Positions 26,796-35,343 of a stretch of 64,000 nt of DNA are shown here, one piece after another. The notes under the pieces are model-generated. The model made no database searches, had not been told where the DNA came from, and was given only the letters and a program-made list of their open reading frames with translations. The first letter of the stretch is position 1, and every line of letters begins with the position of its first letter. A program made the position numbers and the translations under genes. The stretch covers positions 3,680,115-3,744,114 of the forward strand of contig NZ_JH597773.1 in the NCBI RefSeq assembly GCF_000243335.1. The letters run 5' to 3'. This DNA is from Leptonema illini DSM 21528 (GTDB lineage Bacteria; Spirochaetota; Leptospiria; Leptospirales; Leptonemataceae).

Positions 26796-27959
26796 TCAAT
26801 ACGCCGTAATCAGAATCGTCTCGATCTCGTTGCGCTCCATATCACGAGGAGTGTTCTTGATAAGCGGATACTCGGCGGCAAGCTCGGCGATCTCGCCCAG
26901 TGTGGATTTGGCGATCTCGAAATCCGACAGGCGCTGTGCTACGTTCAGGTCAAGGTAGAGCTTGCGCACGCCTTCGACGGCCTTGATGGCCGCTTCGATG
27001 ATTGAGATGTCGTGGATGTCCTGCTCAAGCGCCCGGGCGATCTGCACGTATTTTGACGCCGAGCTGGTGAGGTTATACTCCATCACATGCGGCAGAAGAA
27101 TATTGAGGGCGCTATAAAAATCCATGCCCGTCACGAGATGAACGGACTGTGCGATGCTGTAGCTCAGGCCAAGCGCCGTGCTTGATGCAGCCATACCGCA
27201 GACGACGGAGGCGACGGCGAGGTTATACCTGGCCCCCTGATTCGCCTGATCGGTCATCAGCGTATTGATCGAACGCACGACAAGCTCGATGGCCTTCAGC
27301 GAAAGTGAGCCCGTAATCTCGTTGGATTTGCGCGAGAGGATGGATTCGACTGAGGCGGCGATGACGGCCATACCCTGACGCACGAGCTCGTTTCGCGACG
27401 GATTGGAAACGAGGTTCGGATCCACCAGAATGGCCTCGGGATACAACCTGTGATCTCTGTGATAAAAGAAATCGCCCGTGCTGCTATCGTAGCCGAACAT
27501 ATCGGGCGAGCTCTCTTCGCCGATGGTCAATCCGGTGGGAATACAGACCACGGGCATCGGCGCCTTTTTCAGCGGAAAGCGTTTCTGTTTCAATTCGCCG
27601 GCATAAACCTCGTTGCGGGCAAGCATGGCCAGCGAACGGGCGACCTGAAACGTATGGCGTCCGCCGATGGCGATGATGATGTCGGCGCCGCTGCGTCGCA
27701 GAAAGTAAGAGGCCGAATCCATCTGATCGTACGAGGGCAGCGAATGGAATTCATCATAGATGATGCAGCCCGACATCTGCTTCTTGAGGCCGGTAAGCAG
27801 GATCTGGTATTCATCTTCAGAGCGGATCTCTTCCTGAATACTGAAGACGAAGGGACGCTCGCCCAGATCGCGAATCAGGGTGCCCATGTTATGTGTGGAA
27901 TTCCGCTGCACGTAGGTCCGCGTCGGAAACTGAAAATCGACCCATTCAAAGGATTGCAC
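26796..27959 (-). CDS. iron-containing alcohol dehydrogenase fold without metal ligands
   Basis: 387 residues with the overall layout of group III dehydrogenases, including LKAIELV and NILLPHVMEYN. Aligned to E. coli FucO, however, the four metal ligands are replaced: D196 by A198, H200 by A202, H263 by Y267 and H277 by F281. The conserved H267 becomes Q271, and the NAD-binding GGGSxxD becomes GGRHTFQV. It should therefore not be a metal-dependent dehydrogenase. A strong AGGGGGG site precedes the GTG start. It is divergent from rsmG. The role is unknown; a sensor or structural pseudoenzyme is possible. Confidence 0.75.
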   Translation of the reverse strand: MQSFEWVDFQFPTRTYVQRNSTHNMGTLIRDLGERPFVFSIQEEIRSEDEYQILLTGLKKQMSGCIIYDEFHSLPSYDQMDSASYFLRRSGADIIIAIGGRHTFQVARSLAMLARNEVYAGELKQKRFPLKKAPMPVVCIPTGLTIGEESSPDMFGYDSSTGDFFYHRDHRLYPEAILVDPNLVSNPSRNELVRQGMAVIAASVESILSRKSNEITGSLSLKAIELVVRSINTLMTDQANQGARYNLAVASVVCGMAASSTALGLSYSIAQSVHLVTGMDFYSALNILLPHVMEYNLTSSASKYVQIARALEQDIHDISIIEAAIKAVEGVRKLYLDLNVAQRLSDFEIAKSTLGEIAELAAEYPLIKNTPRDMERNEIETILITAY

Positions 27960-28053
27960 GCATCCCCCCTGTGATTCAGATAATTCTGATGCCTCTCATA
28001 AACGGAAGTGTTTTCGCGGTTCTCCGGCGGCGGGCGTCGGGAAAAGTGGAGGT

Positions 28054-29625
28054 ATGAAAGAGATCGATCAGGATCGGATGGCTGCGGATCTACGCTCGGC
28101 CGGCATCCATTTAAAGAAAGATGCCCTTGATCGACTCTGGTCCTTTCATCGCATTCTACGCGAGCGCAACCGCGAGCTCAATCTCACGCGGCTTTATAGC
28201 TACGAGACGATGGTGCGCAAGCATTACGTCGACTGCCTGCTTGTAACCGAGCTGCTTTCAAAAAGCGGCCTGCGGCTTGAGGGCCCCGTCATGGATCTGG
28301 GATCAGGCGGCGGCTTTCCAGGAATGCCTCTGGCCATCGAATCGCCCGATACGGCCTGGTATCTTGTAGAAGGCCGCGAGAACCGCTGTGCTTATTTAAA
28401 AGAAACGGCGGCCGAGCTTGGCCTCTCGAACGTCACCGTCTACTGGCGCAAGCTGCAACCCACCGACGCCGTATCTGTGCGTGCCGTCATCACGCGAGCC
28501 GTCGAAGGCATGACGGGCACGGCTGAGCGCGTCAGCGGATCTCTCGAAAAAGGCGGATTGCTTCTGTTTATGAAGGGCCCTCACTGCGACGACGAGATCC
28601 GGGAGATGCAGGCAGAGCCCTATGAGCTTGTGCTCGATGAGCATTATACGCTACCCGGATCGGAGCGCGATCGACGTCGCCTTGTCGTCTTCAGGCGCAC
28701 GTCCGAGCCGGGGCGCGGGCGCAGGCTCTATCCCTATGGCGAGACGGCCGAGCAGTGGAAGCATGCACTGCATATCACGTCGGCCGAGAACGTGCGTTAT
28801 AAATCGCTGAAGAAGATCATGCAGGGCGGAGCGCGCTCCATCATGAAAGAAGGGCAGACACTCGTCTACGGGCGACGCGTCGTCGATGAGGTGCTGAACG
28901 AGACGCCCGAAAACGTCGAGGCCGTGCTGTTCGAAGAGCGGTCTGTGAAGAAAGGCCTTGCCGACGATGCCATGACCGACATTGCCCGGGAGGAGCGGCT
29001 TCCGGCTGGCATGGATCTGCTTGTGCTTTCCGGTCCGCTGATCGACGGCCTCGGTCTGAAGGGCTTCGAGCCGCCCTATCTGCTCTACAAGGTGAATCCC
29101 ATTATACAGTGGGATGCCTCTGCGCTGACCGAGCCCACGCTCTTTCTGCCGCTGGGCGATCCCGAGAACATGGGCCTTGCCTTGCGCTCCGCACTTGCCT
29201 TCGGATTCAAAGAGATCATTCTTCTTGAAGAAGCGGCCTCTCCGTACCTGCCCACCGTCATCAGGGCGTCGTCCGGAGCCTCGCTGCGTCTGAACTATCG
29301 CCGCGGGCCGTCTATACTCAAGCTTGCTAACGTACTGGGCGAAATGCGTGCCGGCTTACCGGGCGGTGGGCCGGGAAAGGCTCTTGAAGCTCCGATCTTC
29401 TATCTCGATCGTGACGGGCAGGCGTTGCCCGAGCAGAGTCGGCCGGCGACCGCCTTTGGTCTGATCGTCGGCGAAGAGGGCAGGGGCATACCCGATTCCC
29501 TGCGCGAGCTCGCCGAGCAGGGAGCTGTGAAGGCGCTGAGCATCCCCATGTCAGAAGAGATCGAAAGCCTGAACGCCGCCGTCAGCCTGTCGATTGCCAT
29601 GTATCAGCTCACGCTGACACGTTAG
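28054..29625 (+). CDS. rsmG: fusion of RsmG 16S rRNA methyltransferase and SpoU-family RNA methyltransferase
   Basis: 523 residues. Residues 1-210 are RsmG (GidB), which makes m7G527 in 16S rRNA: RERNRELNLTRL and the SAM loop MDLGSGGGFPGMPLAIE. Residues 250-523 are a TrmH/SpoU 2'-O-methyltransferase, with a substrate-binding segment (RYKSLKKIMQGGARS) and the three SpoU motifs: NMGLALRSALAFG, LIVGEEGRGIP and LSIPMSEEIESLNAAVSLSI. The reading frame is continuous with no stop or shift between halves. The two activities could act on different rRNA sites during assembly. The SpoU target is unknown. Confidence 0.88.
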   Translation: MKEIDQDRMAADLRSAGIHLKKDALDRLWSFHRILRERNRELNLTRLYSYETMVRKHYVDCLLVTELLSKSGLRLEGPVMDLGSGGGFPGMPLAIESPDTAWYLVEGRENRCAYLKETAAELGLSNVTVYWRKLQPTDAVSVRAVITRAVEGMTGTAERVSGSLEKGGLLLFMKGPHCDDEIREMQAEPYELVLDEHYTLPGSERDRRRLVVFRRTSEPGRGRRLYPYGETAEQWKHALHITSAENVRYKSLKKIMQGGARSIMKEGQTLVYGRRVVDEVLNETPENVEAVLFEERSVKKGLADDAMTDIAREERLPAGMDLLVLSGPLIDGLGLKGFEPPYLLYKVNPIIQWDASALTEPTLFLPLGDPENMGLALRSALAFGFKEIILLEEAASPYLPTVIRASSGASLRLNYRRGPSILKLANVLGEMRAGLPGGGPGKALEAPIFYLDRDGQALPEQSRPATAFGLIVGEEGRGIPDSLRELAEQGAVKALSIPMSEEIESLNAAVSLSIAMYQLTLTR

Positions 29626-29793
29626 TTTTCGATCTGTTACTTTCAGAGAGTCCGCAGATCAGTAAATCAGCAAATCTCTATCGCTTGCGAGAGCCCGCCT
29701 TAGAAGTCGCTCCTGCGCTTCAGGTCGGGTTCGCCACCTGTTGTTGAAAAAAATGGAGTTGACTGCAAGTTTGAAGCCTGATCCAGTCTGCTC

Positions 29794-30483
29794 ATGCAGA
29801 CGACCGTCTTCCAGCGTTACGCCGAAGAAGACCTGTCGGAGTTCTCGGTCCGCGATATCAAGTATGCCCGCGCCCGGCTCGGTCTGCTGGACGCACTGCT
29901 CGAAGAACTACAGCACTCTCCGATTCATCAGATTCGCGTGAGAGATCTTTGCCGGCGGGCCGAGGTGAGCGAATCGGCTTTCTTCAATTATTATCCACAG
30001 AAAGACGATCTGCTTTTCTTATTCGTGCGGCTCTGGAGCATCGACGCCGCTCTATTCAATCGCAGCACCCCTTCAGGGCTGGAGATGCTGCGAGGTTTCT
30101 ATAATTATACCGGTCGCATCGCCGAGCAGCATCCCTATCTGATGAAAGAGCTTCTCTCGTATCAGGCGCGGGCCGATATTCCAGGCCGGGCTCAGTTTGT
30201 TCCGCCTCTTCGTCCCTGTGAGAAGGTGATGGTTTTCGGTCGTGTTCCGGGTATGGAAGACATCTCAGATCTCGGCATCCGCGGCTTGATACAGCTCGGT
30301 CTGACCGATGCGATCAGGCAGGGCGAGCTGCCTGCTATGGATCTGGAGCAGGCGATGATCTCGGTGGGCAGTGTTTTCTTCGGAGTCGCCGGCCTTCTGG
30401 CGTCGCGTGATTTTCAAGGCCTTCCTGAGGCCTATGCTCGCTCGTTACGGATCGTCTTTTCGGGTCTGGGCGCCGGGTCGTAA
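29794..30483 (+). CDS. TetR-family transcriptional regulator
   Basis: 229 residues. The HTH at about residues 37-85 reads LLDALLEELQ, then IRVRDLCRRAEVSESAFFNYY and KDDLLFLF, a standard TetR DNA-binding domain. The C-terminal ligand domain is helical and not assignable to a subgroup. The DUF6125-like gene begins 111 bases downstream on the same strand and may be a target or partner. No operator was identified. Confidence 0.85.
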   Translation: MQTTVFQRYAEEDLSEFSVRDIKYARARLGLLDALLEELQHSPIHQIRVRDLCRRAEVSESAFFNYYPQKDDLLFLFVRLWSIDAALFNRSTPSGLEMLRGFYNYTGRIAEQHPYLMKELLSYQARADIPGRAQFVPPLRPCEKVMVFGRVPGMEDISDLGIRGLIQLGLTDAIRQGELPAMDLEQAMISVGSVFFGVAGLLASRDFQGLPEAYARSLRIVFSGLGAGS

Positions 30484-30594
30484 AGGGACGATCGCCCATC
30501 CATACTGATCGAGAGGTTTCGTCGGATGCCGGGGCTCCGGGCCTGTAACGGTTATTCTATCTGTAATTCTATTTTATATTTTATAGGGGGAAAT

Positions 30595-31131
30595 ATGAAA
30601 GAGGGAAAATCAGAAAAGCCGATCAGGCAGCTCGAAGAGATCGAAAAAGAAGAGATCAGAGACCTTTTGAATGCTGGCTGGATGACGCATGATGCGATGT
30701 GGTTCAGCCATTGCGTTGCGGAATTCGGAATCGAACAGACAAATCGCATCAACAGAGCGGCCGTTCGCTCCATGGCTGCCATCGAGGCAAAGCGCATTAA
30801 GAAGCTGCTTGGTATGCGCACGGTTGAGAGTTACGATGAGATCCGGCATTTCGTTACGACGGGTTTTGGGCTCATTCGAGGCAGCTTCATGCGCTTCGAG
30901 TTTGATTTTCCGGGGGACAACCTCTTTGTATGGAATGTACCGCGATGCTTTGCTCATGACGGGGTGAAACGGCTGGGGCAGATTGAGAGGTACGAATGCG
31001 GTATCGTCGAGCGCATTATCGGTTGGTTCGAGGCCCTGGGCATCGGCTACTCTATTGATCCGGCTCCAAATGGCTGCCTGATGCACCGACAGGGAAAATG
31101 TGAGATGATCATCCGCCTGCAGGCTTCTTGA
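30595..31131 (+). CDS. DUF6125-like protein
   Basis: 178 residues, starting at the ATG preceded by AGGGGGAAAT. The pattern WFSHCVAEFGIEQTNRINRA, then FVTTGFGLIRGSFMRFEF and CFAHDGVKRLG, with the closing cysteine-containing GKCEMIIRL, resembles the DUF6125 / L-2-amino-thiazoline-4-carboxylate hydrolase-like group. Substrate is unknown. It follows a TetR gene, so it may belong to a small regulated unit. A terminator overlaps its stop codon. Confidence 0.6.
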   Translation: MKEGKSEKPIRQLEEIEKEEIRDLLNAGWMTHDAMWFSHCVAEFGIEQTNRINRAAVRSMAAIEAKRIKKLLGMRTVESYDEIRHFVTTGFGLIRGSFMRFEFDFPGDNLFVWNVPRCFAHDGVKRLGQIERYECGIVERIIGWFEALGIGYSIDPAPNGCLMHRQGKCEMIIRLQAS

Positions 31132-31143
31132 CAGGCGTTTTTT
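31114..31143 (+). terminator. intrinsic terminator overlapping the stop codon
   Basis: CGCCTG at 31114-31119 pairs with CAGGCG at 31132-31137 and is followed directly by six T. The stop codon of the DUF6125-like gene lies in the loop. Confidence 0.6.
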
Positions 31144-31258
31144 GAAAAAAAAAGATGGAAAAAGGCGCCGCTTATCTGTCTATAGATATGCGGAGCATCC
31201 ATACAGGGCAAGCCTGCACGGTATGGATCATGACCGTATTGACGGCCGGAGGAATGTT

Positions 31259-32125
31259 ATGATGGATTTTATGATGAAAAAAGGCTGGATGGCGTTGCTT
31301 GTAAGTTTCGCCCTGCTGGCCTACTGTGGCAATAAAGAGCAAAAGGCCGTTGTCGAAGGTTCTGCCCCTGTTGCACGCCTGACGATTACAAAAGGCGACG
31401 TAAAGGTTGTTGAGGGCGAAACGGTGCGCACCGCTGCTGCCGGTCAGGTCCTCACAGCAGGGCAGCTGATTCGTACGGGAGCCGAGGCGATGGCAGAGAT
31501 CTTCGTCAAAGATCAGGGCATTGTGCGTCTCAGCGCCAATACGGAATTCGCCCTGAAGCGTGTTGATGCAGAGGGCGTTGAGCTCGATCAGAAGTCCGGC
31601 AAGTCGACGGTCTTTCTCAAAAGGCTGAAGCAGGATTCTGAGTTCACGATCAACACGCCGACCTCGGTCGCTGCCGTTCGTGGAACGAGCTTCATGGTAG
31701 ACGTAAAAAGCAAGACCGAGTCCACGTTTGCGCTGTATGATGGTGCGATTGAGGTGAAGAACGGCAAAGGTCAATCCGTCGTTCTTGACGGCAGGGGTGA
31801 GCTTTCGGTCACCGATAAGGGCGATATCTCAAAAGAGGCCATCCGACCGCTTTCGAAGGAATCGCTGGAGCATCTGAAAAAGATGGCCGTATTCCAGAAG
31901 ACCCAGATCGAGGAATACAACAGCTTCATTGATGATCTTAAAGAGACCGATGCAATCAAGATGACCCGCGAAGAAGGCGATGTAAATGAGCAGGTCGCAA
32001 ACATCAAGGATCGTCCTTCGTCTCAGGATAACACCGGAAAGGCATCGACCACCGATGAGAATATGATCCGACGCAATACAGAGAAGGATCCGCTGAAGAT
32101 TCAGCCTCAGAAGACCTTCAAGTAA
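31259..32125 (+). CDS. FecR-domain lipoprotein
   Basis: 288 residues from ATG 31259, with GGAGG six bases before. The signal peptide ends in ALLAYC, a relaxed spirochaete lipobox (C23). The FecR domain follows: LTITKGDVKVVEGE, LTAGQLIRTGAEAMAEI, GIVRLSANTEFALKRV, TPTSVAAVRGTSFMVDV and SKTESTFALYDGAIEV. A charged C-terminal helix region ends the protein. FecR lipoproteins of this stand-alone type are numerous in Leptospira; unlike E. coli FecR they are not tied to a sigma factor. Function is unknown. Confidence 0.85.
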   Translation: MMDFMMKKGWMALLVSFALLAYCGNKEQKAVVEGSAPVARLTITKGDVKVVEGETVRTAAAGQVLTAGQLIRTGAEAMAEIFVKDQGIVRLSANTEFALKRVDAEGVELDQKSGKSTVFLKRLKQDSEFTINTPTSVAAVRGTSFMVDVKSKTESTFALYDGAIEVKNGKGQSVVLDGRGELSVTDKGDISKEAIRPLSKESLEHLKKMAVFQKTQIEEYNSFIDDLKETDAIKMTREEGDVNEQVANIKDRPSSQDNTGKASTTDENMIRRNTEKDPLKIQPQKTFK

Positions 32126-32180
32126 GAGTCGATTCGAAGGCCTTTTCATAAGGCAGAGTGCCACCAGATCGGTGGGATTG

Positions 32181-32243
32181 CGGGGCTTCAACTCTGTGCA
32201 GCAGCTAAAAACGGTTGCCGCCTGAGAGGAGCCCCGTTCCTTT
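32181..32243 (+). terminator. long-loop hairpin between FecR lipoprotein and CapA-like gene
   Basis: CGGGGCT at 32181-32187 can pair with AGCCCCG at 32230-32236, followed by a T-rich tail. The loop is about 42 bases. It could be a weak terminator or an mRNA structure that holds the region just before the next start. Confidence 0.35.
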
Positions 32244-32248
32244 ATTCT

Positions 32249-33466
32249 GTGCTTCGTTTTTTTTCGTATGTTTGCCGCTCTGCCCGATCGGCTGTCGGCC
32301 GCCGTTTTTATAGATCCTCTTTTCTGAGTGCTGTGCTGCTTATGCCGGTGCTGCTGCTTGCCCAGGCGCCGCAAGTGCCACAGTCTCAGCAGCAGAACCC
32401 GGAAGTCAGCGAAGCCGATAAGAAGCCGACAGCGGAGGCCGTGCAGCCGATTGTTGAGTCCGCTCCGTTACCGCCGGCGACTGAAGAGCAGAGTGGGCCG
32501 GTCCGGCTGCTCTTTGCAGGCGACACGCATTTTCTCTGGGGCGTGCGTGATCAGCAAAGTCGGCGCGGTCTGCTTTCGCCGGTAGAGAAGATACGTCCGC
32601 TCTTTCTGGGCGCCGACTATCGCGTCATCAACCTCGAAACCGTCGTTGGTCCCGATGGAAAGAGCGTTAACCATAAGACTTATATATTCAGATCAGACCC
32701 GGAGAACCTGTCCGTGCTGAAGCATCTTGAAGTTCAGGGGCTCTTTCTTGCGAACAATCATACGTTTGATCTGGGCCTTCCCGGTATCGAGCAAACGGTA
32801 ACGCATGTTGCGGCGGCAGGGCTGTCGTATTCGGGGATCGGCAAGAACGAGGCCGAGGCGATCAAGCCCTTTATTAGCGAGGTGCAGGGCCTGCGCATCG
32901 CATTCTTTTCGATTTCGACGGTAGGCCGCTACGATACCTTTGCGGCGGCGACAAGGCCTGGAACAGCACACCCTTCGCCCGCTTTTTTCGCCGAGCTGCG
33001 ACGTGCTCGCAGTAAAGCCGACTTTGTCGTAGTGGGTGTTCACTGGGGCAACGAATACGAGCTGTTCCCCAATAACGAGCAGCGTGATCTGGCGCGCAAG
33101 CTTGTACGTGACGGCGCCGATGCCGTCATCGGTCACCATCCGCACGTGCCACAGGGAACGGAGTTTATCAATGGCCGGCCGGTCGTTTATTCTCTTGGAA
33201 ATTTTCTTTTCGGTTCGGCAAACTATCAACAGACGCATAACCTGATCGCCGTTTTGCGAATCGACCGGAAGACAAAGCGGGCAATCGCGGTGGAGCTGCA
33301 TCCTATCACGGGCAGATATCGAAGCGACGGATATGTCATCGACATGCCCCGCGAAGAAGAACGCACCGCGTTCTGGGAAGAGGTCTACCTGCTCTGCCAG
33401 AAGCTGAACCCGGCGCAGAACATCGTCTTTGAAGACGGCCTTCGGCGCATGGTGATTACCCCGTGA
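32249..33466 (+). CDS. CapA/PgsA-like metallophosphatase-fold protein
   Basis: 405 residues starting at GTG; a basic segment and hydrophobic core (SAVLLMPVLLLAQA) form a signal peptide. The CapA fold shows LLFAGDTHFLWG, VINLETVVG, FLANNHTFDLGLPG, VVGVHWGNEYELFP and AVIGHHPHVPQG, with the metal-binding Asp, Glu, Asn and His residues all present. In bacilli CapA takes part in polyglutamate capsule export; elsewhere the family is poorly understood. No ribosome site was seen at the GTG, so the start is uncertain. It converges on the TPR gene. Confidence 0.82.
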   Translation: MLRFFSYVCRSARSAVGRRFYRSSFLSAVLLMPVLLLAQAPQVPQSQQQNPEVSEADKKPTAEAVQPIVESAPLPPATEEQSGPVRLLFAGDTHFLWGVRDQQSRRGLLSPVEKIRPLFLGADYRVINLETVVGPDGKSVNHKTYIFRSDPENLSVLKHLEVQGLFLANNHTFDLGLPGIEQTVTHVAAAGLSYSGIGKNEAEAIKPFISEVQGLRIAFFSISTVGRYDTFAAATRPGTAHPSPAFFAELRRARSKADFVVVGVHWGNEYELFPNNEQRDLARKLVRDGADAVIGHHPHVPQGTEFINGRPVVYSLGNFLFGSANYQQTHNLIAVLRIDRKTKRAIAVELHPITGRYRSDGYVIDMPREEERTAFWEEVYLLCQKLNPAQNIVFEDGLRRMVITP

Positions 33467-33475
33467 GTTGTTGTT

Positions 33476-34555
33476 TCAGAGGGCCGGTTGCAACACCGGA
33501 TCTCGAACGTCGGGGCCTTTGCGGCGCGTACCTTCGCATTTTTCAAAACCGACTCTGATGCGACTGATGGCGGCATCGTTGAGTTTTGTTCCCTGCAGGC
33601 CTGACATTCCCGTACCTGTGCGACAGAGCAGCTCTCCCGTACGGGCCAGATCTTCTTCGACGTAATGTCCGTTACTCAGCAGCTGCAGATTGAACTCAAG
33701 GGCTCGCTGGAATTCACCGGCGTTCATGCGAATGGTCGCCTGCATGCGGATGAGATCGGGGTTCTTCGACTGGCGGGTTTTCTCAAGCAGGCGCAGCAGA
33801 TCAGCGCTACTATCAAGCTTCAGACCGAGGCGAAAGTAATGAACGTAGAAATCGTCTTCACTGAGGCCGCGCTCTTCAGCGAGGCGGTAATAGGGCAGGG
33901 CCTCTTTTTCGCGCTTCATATCTTCAAGGATGAGCCCGGCCAGAAAGTAGGCCTCGGGCATGTTGTCGCGCAGATCAAGGACTCTTTTCGTTTCGTCAAG
34001 GGCGGCCGAGAACGAGCCCGTAAGCCAGAGGGCGCGGGCATGATTGTATCGGTACACGGGATGATAGGGTTCGAAGGCGATGGCCTTTTCGAAGGCCTTC
34101 AGCGCTCGCTCCTGATCGCCAGATCTTGAATAGAGATAGCCGAGCATGTTCCACGCCGGATCAAGCTCGTTGTTTTTTTTGAGGCATTCTTCAAGCATGA
34201 AGATGGATGTGGCAAAGTTGCCTTTCTCGAACTCGAGGATAGATTGGAAATAGAGATCGATTCCGTTTGTGGGGTTCAACGCCTTCAATTCGGTGAGTAG
34301 CGCCTCGCCTTTACGAAAGTTTTTGAGAAAAAACTCACGTGTGATTGCGGATGTCAGGTCTCTGATCTTCAAACGCTGGTTGGCCTTTTCAAGAGCCTTC
34401 TCATCAAAGAGTTTGTTTGCATCGATGGGCTTCTGCGGTTCTTTTGCCGCTTCGAATGCGGCGCTCTGAACCGTTTTCCATTCGCTGAAGAATCCTGGAA
34501 GCAGAGTAGAAACGGCCATCGTCGAGGCCAGTAAGGCAGAAGAAAGAGAGATCAT
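33476..34555 (-). CDS. TPR-repeat protein
   Basis: 359 residues from ATG 34555, nine bases after the MurU-like stop. The N terminus MISLSSALLASTMAVSTLLPGFFSEW looks like a membrane anchor or uncleaved signal. TPR units cover about 60-310, for example AWNMLGYLYSRSGDQERALKAFEKAI and YHPVYRYNHARALWLTGSF. It is the last gene of the aspC-amgK-murU operon, so it may organise wall-recycling enzymes at the membrane. That role is inference from position. Confidence 0.75.
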   Translation of the reverse strand: MISLSSALLASTMAVSTLLPGFFSEWKTVQSAAFEAAKEPQKPIDANKLFDEKALEKANQRLKIRDLTSAITREFFLKNFRKGEALLTELKALNPTNGIDLYFQSILEFEKGNFATSIFMLEECLKKNNELDPAWNMLGYLYSRSGDQERALKAFEKAIAFEPYHPVYRYNHARALWLTGSFSAALDETKRVLDLRDNMPEAYFLAGLILEDMKREKEALPYYRLAEERGLSEDDFYVHYFRLGLKLDSSADLLRLLEKTRQSKNPDLIRMQATIRMNAGEFQRALEFNLQLLSNGHYVEEDLARTGELLCRTGTGMSGLQGTKLNDAAISRIRVGFEKCEGTRRKGPDVRDPVLQPAL

Positions 34556-34563
34556 GTTTATGC

Positions 34564-35343
34564 TCAGCTCGGGCAGGCGCCCGGCCACCGATTTAAGAAG
34601 CTATACCAGCGATCTTTCCACACGGCCGGTACAGGATCAACCTTTTTCAGGGCTTCAAATTGTTCGAGATTGCCACAGTCATACCGCAATCCCGAATAGA
34701 GAGAGCCCTGCAGGCGATCGCCAGGCATCGCCGCATATCGTTGAAACGTGTCGCGCAGCTCTGCCACTGCGCCGGGCTCGATATCGCTGACGGCATCGGT
34801 ATGAAGAAGCGAAAGGCCTGAGTAGTAGAAGCTTCCGGCGCCCATTCGCAGCGGCACAAAACGTTCGGAAAGGTGATTGGCCAGACTATCTGCCAGACTA
34901 TCAACGACAGGCTCGAACCCGCGCTCCGTGTTGCCGGGTTCTTTCGGGCATAGATAAAGAAAGAGGTCTCTGGACCCGGCCGGAGCTTCGGGCCGGCGAT
35001 CGGGCCAGAAGATCGTATCGGGGTTCATGTACAGGAATTGCCCCTGAAGCGGCGTCGTCTGCATGGCATAGCGGATGCCGCCAGCCGTTCCAAGAATGCG
35101 TTCTTTCTCTTCGCTGAAGTGTATCGGGAAGAACGGAAAGTCTTTCAGGTATTCTTTGATCTGGTCGCCGCGATAATGCAGGTTGATGATGCATCGTTCG
35201 ATCTGCCATTCATGCAGAAGAAAAAGCGAATAGGCAAGAAGCGGTACGCCGTGAACCGGAAGAAGCGGTTTGGGACGATCGGCCGTAAGCTGGCCCATGC
35301 GCAGGCCGAAGCCGGCACAGGGAATCATGGCCAGCCCGTTCAT
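34564..35343 (-). CDS. murU: MurU-like N-acetylmuramate-1-phosphate uridylyltransferase
   Basis: 259 residues of the sugar-nucleotidyltransferase family. The N terminus AMIPCAGFGLRMGQLTADRP, with PKPLLPVHGVPL, is the pyrophosphorylase loop (RM and the PKPLLP lysine). MNPDTIFWPD holds the metal-binding aspartate. It overlaps the AmgK-like kinase by ATGA. In Pseudomonas, AmgK and MurU together convert recycled MurNAc to UDP-MurNAc, bypassing de novo synthesis and giving fosfomycin tolerance. The adjacent kinase makes MurU more likely than a hexose-1-P transferase. Confidence 0.8.
   Translation of the reverse strand: MNGLAMIPCAGFGLRMGQLTADRPKPLLPVHGVPLLAYSLFLLHEWQIERCIINLHYRGDQIKEYLKDFPFFPIHFSEEKERILGTAGGIRYAMQTTPLQGQFLYMNPDTIFWPDRRPEAPAGSRDLFLYLCPKEPGNTERGFEPVVDSLADSLANHLSERFVPLRMGAGSFYYSGLSLLHTDAVSDIEPGAVAELRDTFQRYAAMPGDRLQGSLYSGLRYDCGNLEQFEALKKVDPVPAVWKDRWYSFLNRWPGACPS

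Noticed and set aside
31114..31137. GCCTGCAGGC palindrome as a recognition or integration site
   Set aside because: It is better explained as part of the terminator arm CGCCTG...CAGGCG followed by T6.
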